This document shows, in pieces, positions 8,787-17,126 of a stretch of DNA of 64,000 bases. Below the pieces are notes generated by a model. It did not search any database. It was not told the origin of the DNA and worked only from the letters and a program-made list of their open reading frames with translations. Every line of letters begins with the position of its first letter. The stretch's first letter is position 1. Made by a program: the position numbers and the translations under genes. The stretch lies in assembly GCA_052066835.1 (NCBI GenBank), contig JBQHRJ010000003.1. One strand, 5' to 3'. Origin of the DNA: UBA2821 sp902763335 (GTDB taxonomy: Bacteria; Bacillota; Clostridia; Lachnospirales; Lachnospiraceae).

Positions 8787-10157
8787 ATGAAAGAAGAAAA
8801 GAAAAGGAGATTATCAACCACACAGGTTGTGGCTATGGGATTTTTTACTGCAATTCTTATAGGAACATTTATTCTTATGCTGCCGGTATGCTCGGCGGAT
8901 GGAGAAGTGACCGGTTTTGTGGATGCATTGTTTACGGCAACTACCTCGGTGTGCGTTACCGGGCTTGTTGTGGTGGATACATTTTCGCACTGGAGCACAA
9001 TAGGGCATGTTGTCATACTGATTCTTATACAGTGTGGCGGACTTGGTATCATTACGCTCACAACGGCGGTTATGGTTATAATAGGGAAAAAAGTTACGTT
9101 AAAGGACAGAATGGTGTTGCAGGATGCTTTCAACCTGAATACCCTCGGTGGACTTGTGAAGTTCCTTAAAAAGATTATAAAGGGAACATTTGTGGTGGAA
9201 GGCATAGGTGCATTGTGTTATATGTTTGTATTTGTGCCTGATTATGGACTCCGTGGAATATGGATATCAGTATTTACGGCGGTTTCAGCATTTTGTAATG
9301 CCGGAATAGATCTTATAGGAAGTACAAGTCTTACGCCATATGTAGGAAATGTATGGTTGAATCTAGTAACAATGCTGTTAATAATAATCGGAGGAATAGG
9401 TTTCATAGTATGGTGGGATGTTATAGATGTTGTGAGAAGAATAAAAAACGGTGAAATTCATATCAGAAATTTTTTTAGGAAGCTCACATTACATTCACAC
9501 ATAGTAATAGTTGCAACGCTGGGACTTATTATAGGCGGTGCGGTTATTATATTTATGATGGAATATACTAATCCTGAAACTATAGGAAATATGTCATTTG
9601 GGCAGAAGATACTGGCTTCATTTTTTCAGTCAGTGACAACCAGAACGGCAGGATTCTTTACGATATCACAGAAAGGTCTCAGGGATACAACGGCATTTTT
9701 CTGTCTTATACTCATGTTTATAGGAGGTTCACCGGTCGGTACGGCAGGCGGAATCAAGACAACGACAGTGGCGCTGCTTCTGATAGTGGCATATTCCGTG
9801 GCAAGAGGATATGAGACTACTTCCATATTTAAGAGACGCATACCGGAGAAAACCATTAAGAAAGCATTTGCGGTTGTCATGGTAAGTATGTTTATTCTTT
9901 TTGTAATGATATGTCTGGTGTCGGTTACAAATAACGGTGAATTTATGGATGTGGCATATGAGACAACAAGTGCGATAGCTACCGTAGGACTTACGAGAAA
10001 TTTTACGGGAACGCTTAATATGGCAGGAAAACTTATTATAACATTCTGTATGTATCTGGGAAGAATAGGTCCGATATCGTTGGTTATATTATTTAATTTT
10101 AAGAATAGTTCAAAGAGTATGCTTATATATTCAGAAGAAGATATAACTGTAGGTTAA
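8787..10157 (+). CDS. ktrB: Potassium uptake protein, KtrB/TrkH family
   Basis: This 456-residue polytopic membrane protein is the potassium-translocating subunit of a Ktr system. Four P-loop repeats are readable, including TATTSVCVTGL near residue 49, SAFCNAGIDL near 167, TTRTAGFF near 285 and TTSAIATVGLT near 390. Each supplies a selectivity-filter glycine. The N-terminus is short and charged. The next gene, 32 bp downstream, encodes the matching RCK/TrkA regulatory subunit, so the pair forms one KtrAB complex in the cytoplasmic membrane. Only a weak AGGT ribosome site precedes the ATG, and no better in-frame start exists upstream. Confidence 0.93.
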   Translation: MKEEKKRRLSTTQVVAMGFFTAILIGTFILMLPVCSADGEVTGFVDALFTATTSVCVTGLVVVDTFSHWSTIGHVVILILIQCGGLGIITLTTAVMVIIGKKVTLKDRMVLQDAFNLNTLGGLVKFLKKIIKGTFVVEGIGALCYMFVFVPDYGLRGIWISVFTAVSAFCNAGIDLIGSTSLTPYVGNVWLNLVTMLLIIIGGIGFIVWWDVIDVVRRIKNGEIHIRNFFRKLTLHSHIVIVATLGLIIGGAVIIFMMEYTNPETIGNMSFGQKILASFFQSVTTRTAGFFTISQKGLRDTTAFFCLILMFIGGSPVGTAGGIKTTTVALLLIVAYSVARGYETTSIFKRRIPEKTIKKAFAVVMVSMFILFVMICLVSVTNNGEFMDVAYETTSAIATVGLTRNFTGTLNMAGKLIITFCMYLGRIGPISLVILFNFKNSSKSMLIYSEEDITVG

Positions 10158-10189
10158 TTAACCCATAAGGGTAGAAATGTGAGGAAATA

Positions 10190-10843
10190 ATGGATAAAAA
10201 ATCATATGCAGTAATAGGACTTGGAAGATTCGGAGCTGCCATAGCAGCAGAACTTGCAAGGGCAGGCGCGGAGGTGCTTGCGGTGGATCAGGACGAGGAA
10301 CGTGTCCATGAACTCTCATCTCTGGTAACATGCGCTGTCAAGGCGGATGTCTGCGATGCAGAGATAATGGATTCACTTGGAATATCAAATATGGACGGTG
10401 TGGTTGTTGCCATTACTGAAAGTCTTGATGCCAGCATTATGGCAACAATATATGCAAAAGAAGCCGGAGTCGGATACGTTCTTGCAAAGGCGAGGGATGC
10501 CATACATGCACGTATTCTTGATAAAGTAGGTGCAGATAAGGTCATTATTCCGGAGAAAGAGTCGGGAGTCAGAATGGCGAGAAATATGATATCCGGAAGT
10601 TTTCTCGACTTTATAGAATTGTCAGACAGAGTGAGAATGATTGAGATTCCGGTGAAGGAAGAGTGGGTTGGCAAGACACTTATAGAGCTTGATCTGAGAA
10701 AGAAAAAGCAGATAAATGTGGTGGCAGTCAGGGATGTGGATAATGAAGTTTATGTAAACTTTGAACCTGACAGACCATTAGAAGGTGGAATGTCAATGTT
10801 TGTTACTGTTGATAGAAATAATATTGCAAAGCTTGTAAACTGA
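10190..10843 (+). CDS. ktrA: Potassium uptake regulatory subunit, KtrA/TrkA (RCK) family
   Basis: This 217-residue cytosolic RCK protein gates KtrB. A Rossmann TrkA-N domain occupies residues 1-130, with the nucleotide motif IGLGRFGAAIAAEL and the acidic AVDQDEERV that ends the second strand. A TrkA-C domain follows at about 135-217. The length matches KtrA (about 220) rather than the double-length TrkA. It is cotranscribed with ktrB. Members of this family bind ATP/ADP or NAD(H), and the C domain often binds c-di-AMP; nothing in the sequence tells which applies here. Confidence 0.93.
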   Translation: MDKKSYAVIGLGRFGAAIAAELARAGAEVLAVDQDEERVHELSSLVTCAVKADVCDAEIMDSLGISNMDGVVVAITESLDASIMATIYAKEAGVGYVLAKARDAIHARILDKVGADKVIIPEKESGVRMARNMISGSFLDFIELSDRVRMIEIPVKEEWVGKTLIELDLRKKKQINVVAVRDVDNEVYVNFEPDRPLEGGMSMFVTVDRNNIAKLVN

Positions 10844-10899
10844 TGCTAGAATGTTCATAGTTTTACAACACAAAAATAAATTAATGGAGGCATACGCAA

Positions 10900-11613
10900 A
10901 TGAAAATGGTTTCAATTGAAAATGAGCTCAAAGGTAATTCATATCCGGGCAGAGGAATTATAATAGGAAGAAGTTCGGATGGTAAAAAGGCCGTAACTGC
11001 ATATTTCATAATGGGTAGAAGTGAAAATAGCAGAAATCGTGTATTTGTAGAGGACGGAGAAGGTATCCGCACACAGGCATTTGACCCTTCAAAATTAAGT
11101 GATCCGAGTCTTATAATATATGCACCTGTTCGTGTACTTGGAAATAAGACAATAGTTACAAACGGTGATCAGACAGATACAATATATGAGCTTATGGATA
11201 AGCAGCAGACATTTGAGCAGGCATTGAGAACCAGAGAGTTTGAGCCGGATGCTCCAAATTATACACCGAGAATTTCAGGTGTTATGCATATAGAAAACGG
11301 AAAATTCAACTATGCAATGTCAATACTTAAGAGTGATAACGGCAATCCGGAATCATGCAACAGATATACATTTGCATATGAGTCATGTCCGGCAGGCGAG
11401 GGACACTTTATCCATACATATATGGGAGACGGCAATCCGCTTCCGAGCTTTGAGGGTGAACCTAAGCTTGTAAATATTCCTGACAACATGGACGAATTTA
11501 CAGACATGCTCTGGAACAGTCTTAACGAGGACAACAAGGTATCATTATTTGTAAGATACATTGATATAGAGACAGGCAAATACGAGAGCAAGATAGTAAA
11601 CAAGAATAAATAA
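10900..11613 (+). CDS. IMP cyclohydrolase, PurO-like
   Basis: This 237-residue protein matches the stand-alone IMP cyclohydrolase family (PurO-like), which closes FAICAR to IMP in the last step of purine synthesis. Recognisable segments are the N-terminal YPGRGIIIGRSSDGK, FIMGRSENSRNR, SDPSLIIYAPVR and the GEGHFIHTYMGDG region. It lies 13 bp before a gene encoding only the AICAR transformylase part of PurH. Together the two genes replace the usual bifunctional PurH. The start at 10900 has GGAGG 8 bp upstream. Confidence 0.85.
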   Translation: MKMVSIENELKGNSYPGRGIIIGRSSDGKKAVTAYFIMGRSENSRNRVFVEDGEGIRTQAFDPSKLSDPSLIIYAPVRVLGNKTIVTNGDQTDTIYELMDKQQTFEQALRTREFEPDAPNYTPRISGVMHIENGKFNYAMSILKSDNGNPESCNRYTFAYESCPAGEGHFIHTYMGDGNPLPSFEGEPKLVNIPDNMDEFTDMLWNSLNEDNKVSLFVRYIDIETGKYESKIVNKNK

Positions 11614-11626
11614 AGGAGCGTACGAA

Positions 11627-12805
11627 ATGAAAGAACTGGAATTAAAATACGGATGTAATCCAAATCAGAAACCATCTAGAATATACATGAAAGACGGAGA
11701 ACTTCCTATAGAAGTATTAAACGGTAAACCGGGATATATCAACTTTCTCGATGCATTTAACGGATGGCAGCTTGTAAGTGAGCTTAAGAAGGCAACAGGT
11801 CTTCCGGCAGCCACATCATTTAAGCATGTTTCACCGGCAGGAGCAGCAGTGGGACTTCCGCTTACAGATGTAGAGAGAAAGATTTACTGGGTAGATGATC
11901 TTGATATGGAATTTACTCCGCTTGCAAATGCGTATGCAAGAGCCAGAGGTGCTGACAGAATGTCATCATTCGGTGATTTTATTTCATTATCAGATGTGTG
12001 TGATGAGGCTACTGCAAAGATTATCAAACGTGAAGTATCTGACGGAGTTATAGCACCGGGATACACACCTGAAGCTTTAGCTATACTCAAGGCTAAGAAA
12101 AATGGTAACTATAACGTTATAAAGATAGATGAGAATTACAAGCCGAATCCTATAGAGACAAAGGAAGTGTTCGGTATAACATTTGAGCAGGGAAGAAATG
12201 AACTCGTTATAGATGATGACTTCTTCTCGAACATTGTTACAGAGAATAAAGATTTGCCTGAGTCTGCAAAGATAGACCTTGCAATCTCTATGATTACACT
12301 TAAGTATACACAGTCAAATTCAGTATGTTATGTAAAGGGTGGTCAGGCAATCGGAATCGGAGCAGGACAGCAGTCAAGAATCCATTGTACAAGACTTGCA
12401 GGTTCAAAGGCTGATAACTGGTTCTTACGTCAGTGTCCTAAGGTCCTTGAGCTTCCGTTCCTTGACAATATTAAACGTGCTGACAGAGATAATGCCATAG
12501 ATTTGTATATCGGCGAGGATTATATGGACGTTCTTGCTGACGGACAGTGGGAGAGAATCTTCAAGGTAAAACCGGAAGTATTTACAGCAGAGGAGAAGAG
12601 AGCATGGCTTGACAAGAATACAGATGTGGCACTTGGTTCAGATGCATTCTTCCCATTTGGAGATAATATTGAGAGAGCACACAGAAGCGGTGTTAAATAT
12701 GTTGCACAGCCGGGTGGTTCTATCCGTGATGACAATGTTATAGAAACATGTAACAAATATGGAATGGTAATGAGCTTTACAGGCATTAGACTTTTCCATC
12801 ACTAA
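11627..12805 (+). CDS. AICAR formyltransferase (PurH-type, lacking the cyclohydrolase domain)
   Basis: This 392-residue enzyme is the folate-dependent phosphoribosylaminoimidazolecarboxamide formyltransferase part of PurH. It opens with the motif LKYGCNPNQKPSR, followed by the FLDAFNGWQLV and SFKHVSPAGAAVG segments, which contain the catalytic Lys-His pair. Near the end are SDAFFPFGDNIERA and the terminal GGSIRDD and MSFTGIRLFHH. The usual N-terminal methylglyoxal-synthase-like cyclohydrolase domain is absent, and that activity is supplied by the gene just upstream. A GGAG site precedes the ATG. Confidence 0.93.
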   Translation: MKELELKYGCNPNQKPSRIYMKDGELPIEVLNGKPGYINFLDAFNGWQLVSELKKATGLPAATSFKHVSPAGAAVGLPLTDVERKIYWVDDLDMEFTPLANAYARARGADRMSSFGDFISLSDVCDEATAKIIKREVSDGVIAPGYTPEALAILKAKKNGNYNVIKIDENYKPNPIETKEVFGITFEQGRNELVIDDDFFSNIVTENKDLPESAKIDLAISMITLKYTQSNSVCYVKGGQAIGIGAGQQSRIHCTRLAGSKADNWFLRQCPKVLELPFLDNIKRADRDNAIDLYIGEDYMDVLADGQWERIFKVKPEVFTAEEKRAWLDKNTDVALGSDAFFPFGDNIERAHRSGVKYVAQPGGSIRDDNVIETCNKYGMVMSFTGIRLFHH

Positions 12806-12812
12806 TTGAAAA

Positions 12813-13733
12813 ATGGTAGAATATGAGAATCTGATTAATCTGCAATTGATGATATTTGTGCTTACGGGTGTAGGCTACATATTAAGAAAGCTTAATATTA
12901 TATCGGCTGACAGCAGGGCAGGACTTACAAATCTTGTTATAGATGTGGTTCTGCCGTGCAATATTATATATTCGTTCATGATAAAGCTTACACATAAGGT
13001 TATAATGGCAGGGCTTGAGATACTTGTAATATCCATAATAATACAGATTATGTGTTATTTTCTCGGGTATGTTTTATATAAAAAGACATCACCTGAACAG
13101 GAAAAGGTGTTAAAGTACGGAACGATATGTTCAAATGCCGGTTTTCTTGGAAATCCGCTGGTTGAGGGAATATATGGAAGTATGGGACTAATGTATGCTT
13201 CCATATATCTTATACCACAGAGGATATGTATGTGGTCGGCAGGAGTATCGTGTTTTACGGGAGCAAAAGGAAAAAATGTTGTGAGAAAGGTTCTTACACA
13301 TCCGTGTATAGTAGCTGTTATGATCGGACTGGTCATAATGGGATTTCAGATACAGCTTCCGGATTTTGCAGAATCTACAATAAAGACGATCAGTGGTTGT
13401 ACAACAACGCTGTCAATGATAGTTATAGGTGGAATATTAGCAGAAATAGATATAAAGACGGTGATAAGTAAATTGAATATTTACTACTGTATTATAAGAC
13501 TGGTGATAATGCCGGGACTTGTTCTTGCAGGATGTGCATTATTTAAGGTGGATCCGCTTGTTACGGCAGTATCCACCGTTCTGGCAGGAATGCCGGCCGG
13601 TTCGACCACGGCTATTCTTGCAGCTAAATATAACTGCGATGAAAAATTTGCGGTAAGAATAGTATTTCTGTCTACTGTTCTTTCGCTTATAACCATACCA
13701 ATATTGTGTATGATAGTAGAAAAAGTAGTATAG
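12813..13733 (+). CDS. AEC-family permease (auxin efflux carrier/malate permease type)
   Basis: This 306-residue membrane protein has about ten hydrophobic segments arranged as two five-helix halves, as in the AEC family. The conserved block GTICSNAGFLGNPLVEGIYG lies near residues 107-126, and a second half with AGMPAGSTTAILAAKY lies near 255. Family members export or import carboxylates or amino acids; the substrate cannot be read. The gene starts only 7 bp after the AICAR transformylase stop and has no clear ribosome site, so translation is probably coupled to that gene. Confidence 0.85.
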   Translation: MVEYENLINLQLMIFVLTGVGYILRKLNIISADSRAGLTNLVIDVVLPCNIIYSFMIKLTHKVIMAGLEILVISIIIQIMCYFLGYVLYKKTSPEQEKVLKYGTICSNAGFLGNPLVEGIYGSMGLMYASIYLIPQRICMWSAGVSCFTGAKGKNVVRKVLTHPCIVAVMIGLVIMGFQIQLPDFAESTIKTISGCTTTLSMIVIGGILAEIDIKTVISKLNIYYCIIRLVIMPGLVLAGCALFKVDPLVTAVSTVLAGMPAGSTTAILAAKYNCDEKFAVRIVFLSTVLSLITIPILCMIVEKVV

Positions 13734-13742
13734 TGTTATGTT

Positions 13743-14603
13743 CTAAAGAACAAGAACACCTACGCCTATAAGTCCCGGACCGGTGTGAACCGCAAGGGAT
13801 GCTACGATTTGTTTATCTGCCACAATATCGGCCTCAGGGAATTTTTCTCTGAGGCTGTTTTTAGTTTCATCGACTTTATCCGGTGCGTTACCGTTCATGA
13901 CACTTAACCATATATGCTCAGCATCTGTATTTTTACGGACAATGTCGGTAAGCTTCTTAATCGAATTTTTGCTGCCTCTGAGCATGGTAACGGTTTTATA
14001 TACTCCGTTGCTGTCACATGTTATGACCGGTTTTAATTTCAGTTTTTCACCGATTATACCGGTAACATTTCCGATTCTTCCGCCTTTTCTGAGATAATCT
14101 AAAGTGTCCATGTAAAAATATACATGGGAGTCTGCTATTTTTTTCTTAAGACTACCGATGAGAGTCTCATAATCTGTTCCGGCTTCTATCTGTTTCATAC
14201 ACCACATTGCTATAAGTCCGGAACCTGTAGATATATTTTTAGTATCAAGTGTGAATCCGTCAAGACCTTCATAGGAATCGAGGACATTTCTCACAGTATT
14301 AAATGTTCCACTCAGTTTGGAAGATATACATATGGCTATGACCTTTTCATAGCCTTCAGATTTGATATTGTCAAGCATATCCTCTATATCCCCCGGACTC
14401 GGCGTGGAGGTAGTCGGGATATTCTCCGGGAAACGTTCATAGACCATAAGAGGGTCCATGTCGACACCGTCAGTGTAAACATCATTTCCATATATGACCT
14501 TGAGTCCTAATAGTTTAACATCTTCATATTTATCTAAAAAGTCCTGTGGAATATCACATCCTGAATCAGCTAATATCGCAATCTTGTCTTTATTCAATGT
14601 CAT
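13743..14603 (-). CDS. DegV-family fatty-acid-binding protein
   Basis: This 286-residue protein has the DegV fold. The N-terminal motif is ILADSGCDIPQDF, then the TTSTPSPGDIEDM loop, CISSKLSGTFNT, and a C-terminal half with DTLDYLRKGGRIG. Members bind fatty acids and, as FakB, hand them to the kinase FakA for phospholipid synthesis. No fakA is visible nearby, so the partner is assumed to lie elsewhere. The ATG at 14603 was chosen over an in-frame ATG 17 codons upstream because AAGGAG precedes it by 4 bp. The gene converges on the AEC permease gene with a 9-bp gap and no obvious terminator. Confidence 0.88.
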   Translation of the reverse strand: MTLNKDKIAILADSGCDIPQDFLDKYEDVKLLGLKVIYGNDVYTDGVDMDPLMVYERFPENIPTTSTPSPGDIEDMLDNIKSEGYEKVIAICISSKLSGTFNTVRNVLDSYEGLDGFTLDTKNISTGSGLIAMWCMKQIEAGTDYETLIGSLKKKIADSHVYFYMDTLDYLRKGGRIGNVTGIIGEKLKLKPVITCDSNGVYKTVTMLRGSKNSIKKLTDIVRKNTDAEHIWLSVMNGNAPDKVDETKNSLREKFPEADIVADKQIVASLAVHTGPGLIGVGVLVL

Positions 14604-14682
14604 CACTCTCCTTAACATGTAGTTATCAATACTAGATAAGATGATATCATACACTTTAAGAATGTGTCAATAACAATATATA

Positions 14683-15618
14683 TTATTCGTGCAGTCTGCG
14701 GATTATTTTGTATATTATTTCATTTTCCGTGACTAACGGTTTCTTGTGTGAAAAGAATAATATTCCCTCTGTAGGGGCGAGAACCTGAGAGATAACATAT
14801 CCCTCATACGGATGAACAATTTCAGCAAGAACATCTCCCATATGAACTTCGTCTCCCGGTTTCTTTAGTCTTCTGTATATACCGCCTTCTTTAGTTTTTA
14901 TAGGCATAAGCTCATCCTCCTCAATGAGAGTGGAAAGATATCCGCCGTGATTGTTATATTTCAGTATTCCCATTCGTGTGAGAAATCTTAGTACGGATGA
15001 TACAGCCTGACGTGCTGATACCTCATCGGTTTCGTCCGTCTCATTTGTGTATATTGAAAATGCGTTGGTTCCACTGAGCTGCCAGTTGTAGTTAAGGGTG
15101 GTTGTGTCGATGGGCTTCGGCTTGCGGTTGACCACATATGGCAGACCAAACAGGGATGCAAGGCTGGCACTCTGTTTTCCGGTATCCATCATTCGTACAT
15201 GGGGAATAAAGTCACCCGGCATGTAAAAGCTGGCAAACTGTATTCCATAGTCATATCCCTTAACCTGTTCAAACAGTCCGGAGGCTATTCTGCTGGTTGT
15301 TTCTCCTGTGGCATCTCCGGGGAACATCCGGTTTATATCGGTATTGTCAACTGCCCAGAAACGTTTATTTATATTCATTGAGTGATGGTTGACGGACGGA
15401 ACTACCATTATTTCGTTTCCTGATACAATGGATTTGTTTGATTCAAGTTCGCTTAATCTGGCAATAAGCTGTGAGCATATATACAACTGCTGGACTTCAT
15501 TGCCACGGAGACTTCCGATTATACATGCAGCCTTTTTGCCGTGACCAAATTTGTATGCATTTATACGGTTACTCTCTCTGTATGGTGATGGGAGTGAGTA
15601 GATGGTTTCTTTTCGCAT
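14683..15618 (-). CDS. Succinylglutamate desuccinylase/aspartoacylase-like protein lacking zinc histidines
   Basis: This 311-residue paralogue of the upstream gene product has the AstE/AspA M14-like fold with a C-terminal beta domain (YRRLKKPGDEVHMGDVLAEI) like a biotinyl-lipoyl fold. In the active protein family the zinc ligands come from HxxE and a later His. Here the first motif reads LRGNE with Arg38 in place of His (Glu41 is kept), and the second reads GIQFAS with Phe128 in place of His. The substrate-side motif DINRMFPG (94-101) is kept. It is therefore probably a non-catalytic or differently acting partner. The start codon overlaps the stop of the upstream paralogue, so the two are translated together. 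Confidence 0.85.
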   Translation of the reverse strand: MRKETIYSLPSPYRESNRINAYKFGHGKKAACIIGSLRGNEVQQLYICSQLIARLSELESNKSIVSGNEIMVVPSVNHHSMNINKRFWAVDNTDINRMFPGDATGETTSRIASGLFEQVKGYDYGIQFASFYMPGDFIPHVRMMDTGKQSASLASLFGLPYVVNRKPKPIDTTTLNYNWQLSGTNAFSIYTNETDETDEVSARQAVSSVLRFLTRMGILKYNNHGGYLSTLIEEDELMPIKTKEGGIYRRLKKPGDEVHMGDVLAEIVHPYEGYVISQVLAPTEGILFFSHKKPLVTENEIIYKIIRRLHE

Positions 15619-16553
15619 TATTTTTCACCTCCAAGGATTCTTGCAAGCAGTGAGCCGTTGTATACTACCGGATATTCACGTCTTGTAAATACCATACCGT
15701 CCATATTTGCACGGATGAGTTCTTCATCATTGCCTGTAAGTGGATTTAGAATTTTTCCTATTATATCGCCGGCTTTGACATTATCACCTATACCGATTTC
15801 CGGTTTAAATATACCGGATTTTTCTGCATTGATTAATTCGATTGCCCTGTCTGATGATACTATAGGTTCTTTGACAGAGGGCGTGTCACCTTCCCATATA
15901 CCGATATTTTTCATGAGATTAAGTATGCCGTTAGTGAGTTGGTAACCATAGCTCTCGGTTATTCGCATACCGACACCCATTTCAGCTACAAGGGTAGGTA
16001 CACCGATATTATTTAAACTGTATGCAAGGGTGGATTCGAGAACGGTAGGTGAACCGTGAATCCATACAAAATCAGCATTCAGCATTTTTGCATATGGAAG
16101 CAGTCTTGCGGAACTTTCCTCGCTGATTCGTACCTGTGGCATTTCCATAAGAAAAATGTTGCTTGCGTGAATATCTATACACATATCTGCATCTGACAAA
16201 TCGTCAACAATGCGTTTAATAAGCATTTCTATCATAGTTCCGTTTTCACTGCCCGGAAATGAACGGTTCATATCAAGTTCGAACATTGGAATGTTTCTTG
16301 TAATGGAATCAATACCTAGCGGGTTGAGTGCCGGATAGATATCGATAATGCCTTTTACTTTATCCGGATTTGCATTTAATATCCGCAGAAGTTCATAGCA
16401 CACGAACTGGCCCTCAAGCTCATCGCCGTGGGTACCTGTGACTATGGCAATGCGTTTCTCGTTTCCCGTCATTACTTCCGGTGTTATTCTGTTTTTCTGT
16501 ATATGGAGATGCTCATCCACGGCAAGCTCCATAGACGCAACTGTTTTTATCAT
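15618..16553 (-). CDS. Succinylglutamate desuccinylase/aspartoacylase family zinc hydrolase
   Basis: This 311-residue zinc hydrolase has a complete set of M14-like ligands: THGDE (His42, Glu45) and DIHAS (His129), with the substrate-binding DMNRSFPG between them. A C-terminal beta domain (PEIGIGDNVKAGDIIGKI) follows. Family members remove acyl groups from N-acyl amino acids or related amides; the substrate is unknown. The start at 16553 was preferred to the ATG 12 bp upstream because GAGG lies at the right distance from it. It forms a two-gene operon with its degenerate paralogue. A family A repeat lies just upstream. Confidence 0.85.
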   Translation of the reverse strand: MIKTVASMELAVDEHLHIQKNRITPEVMTGNEKRIAIVTGTHGDELEGQFVCYELLRILNANPDKVKGIIDIYPALNPLGIDSITRNIPMFELDMNRSFPGSENGTMIEMLIKRIVDDLSDADMCIDIHASNIFLMEMPQVRISEESSARLLPYAKMLNADFVWIHGSPTVLESTLAYSLNNIGVPTLVAEMGVGMRITESYGYQLTNGILNLMKNIGIWEGDTPSVKEPIVSSDRAIELINAEKSGIFKPEIGIGDNVKAGDIIGKILNPLTGNDEELIRANMDGMVFTRREYPVVYNGSLLARILGGEK

Positions 16554-16586
16554 GTTTATCCTCATTTCTGGTTTAAGTATAATTGT

Positions 16587-16670
16587 TTAATTGATATTGC
16601 AAGCTGGCTTGCAAATACACATATTATGTTCGGCTGGTGCGTAGCACCTTTTCGCCCACAATATCATTAA
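16587..16670. repeat. Family A palindromic element, copy 2 (shortened, inverted)
   Basis: This 84-bp element matches the reverse complement of copy 1 through the GCAAGC-TG-GCTTGC hairpin (16599-16612) and the GGTGC-GTA-GCACC hairpin. It lacks the third arm and the original outer arms. Its ends (16587-16599 and 16659-16670) are nonetheless complementary apart from one bulged base. It lies between the divergent hydrolase operon and the leucine-rich-repeat gene. Confidence 0.75.
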
Positions 16671-16776
16671 TCGTGTTTATTATAGCATATTATTTGTGGT
16701 GGGAGTGCATAAAAAGTAATGCTTGCTATATAAATTATTTTTTGAATTTGTGTGATAAAAGTTACACAAAAAAAGA

Positions 16777-16805
16777 TGTACATTGACAAATATGTTTGGT
16801 ATAAT
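16777..16805 (+). promoter_or_regulatory. Probable promoter of the secreted leucine-rich-repeat gene
   Basis: A consensus -10 TATAAT (16800-16805) with an extended TGG in front is 17 bp from TGTACA (16777-16782). A nearby TTGACA (16783-16788) is too close to this -10 to be its partner. The transcript would have a leader of about 315 nt containing the dyad at 16885 and family B copy 1. Confidence 0.6.
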
Positions 16806-16884
16806 AAGTATATGCAGAGGATTGTGAATATTAAAATAAGGGATATATGTCAATAATTCTATAAAAAATTAGAAAATTCACATC

Positions 16885-16901
16885 ATTTGCGAATCGCAAA
16901 T
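16885..16901. repeat. 17-bp perfect dyad in the leader of the leucine-rich-repeat gene
   Basis: ATTTGCG-AAT-CGCAAAT is a perfect 7-bp inverted repeat with a 3-bp centre. It lies about 75 bp after the predicted transcription start. It could be an operator or a small RNA hairpin; nothing in the sequence decides between these. Confidence 0.55.
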
Positions 16902-16929
16902 ATATCATTTATTTTTTAAAAGTTAGTTA

Positions 16930-17061
16930 AAATTTACAGGCTGCAACGCTCACACATTTGCACTATCTTCGGCTGGCAGCGGTACATAAGCAGCTGCATA
17001 AAATGCACCCGCTAAGTACCGGCCGCCTCAGAATGTCGCTTATGCAGCCTGTAAATTTGCA
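16930..17061. repeat. Family B palindromic element, copy 1
   Basis: This element is about 132 bp long and closed by 16-bp complementary arms (16930-16945 with 17043-17058). The interior carries the conserved segments GGCTGGCAGCGGTACATAAGC and its partial complement, and an inner hairpin around GCAGCTGCATAAAATGCA. It is inverted relative to copy 2 at 27018. It lies in the 5' leader of the secreted leucine-rich-repeat gene, 66 bp before the start codon. Confidence 0.8.
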
Positions 17062-17126
17062 CAAACATAATAAAATAAAAGAGTTTTGAAAATGCTTATT
17101 GTGCGGCAAAAGAGAAAGGAGAATCT

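Noticed and set aside
8814..9205. Open frames antisense to ktrB.
   Set aside because: They mirror the codon pattern of a clear potassium transporter gene and have no ribosome sites or recognisable motifs. The same applies to the other long antisense frames in the window, such as 63243-63944 opposite hemC and 819-adjacent 507-800 opposite the first gene.
13733..13755. A terminator between the AEC permease and degV genes (GTTCT-AA-AGAAC).
   Set aside because: The stem is only 5-6 bp, lies in the degV coding end and has no T tract.
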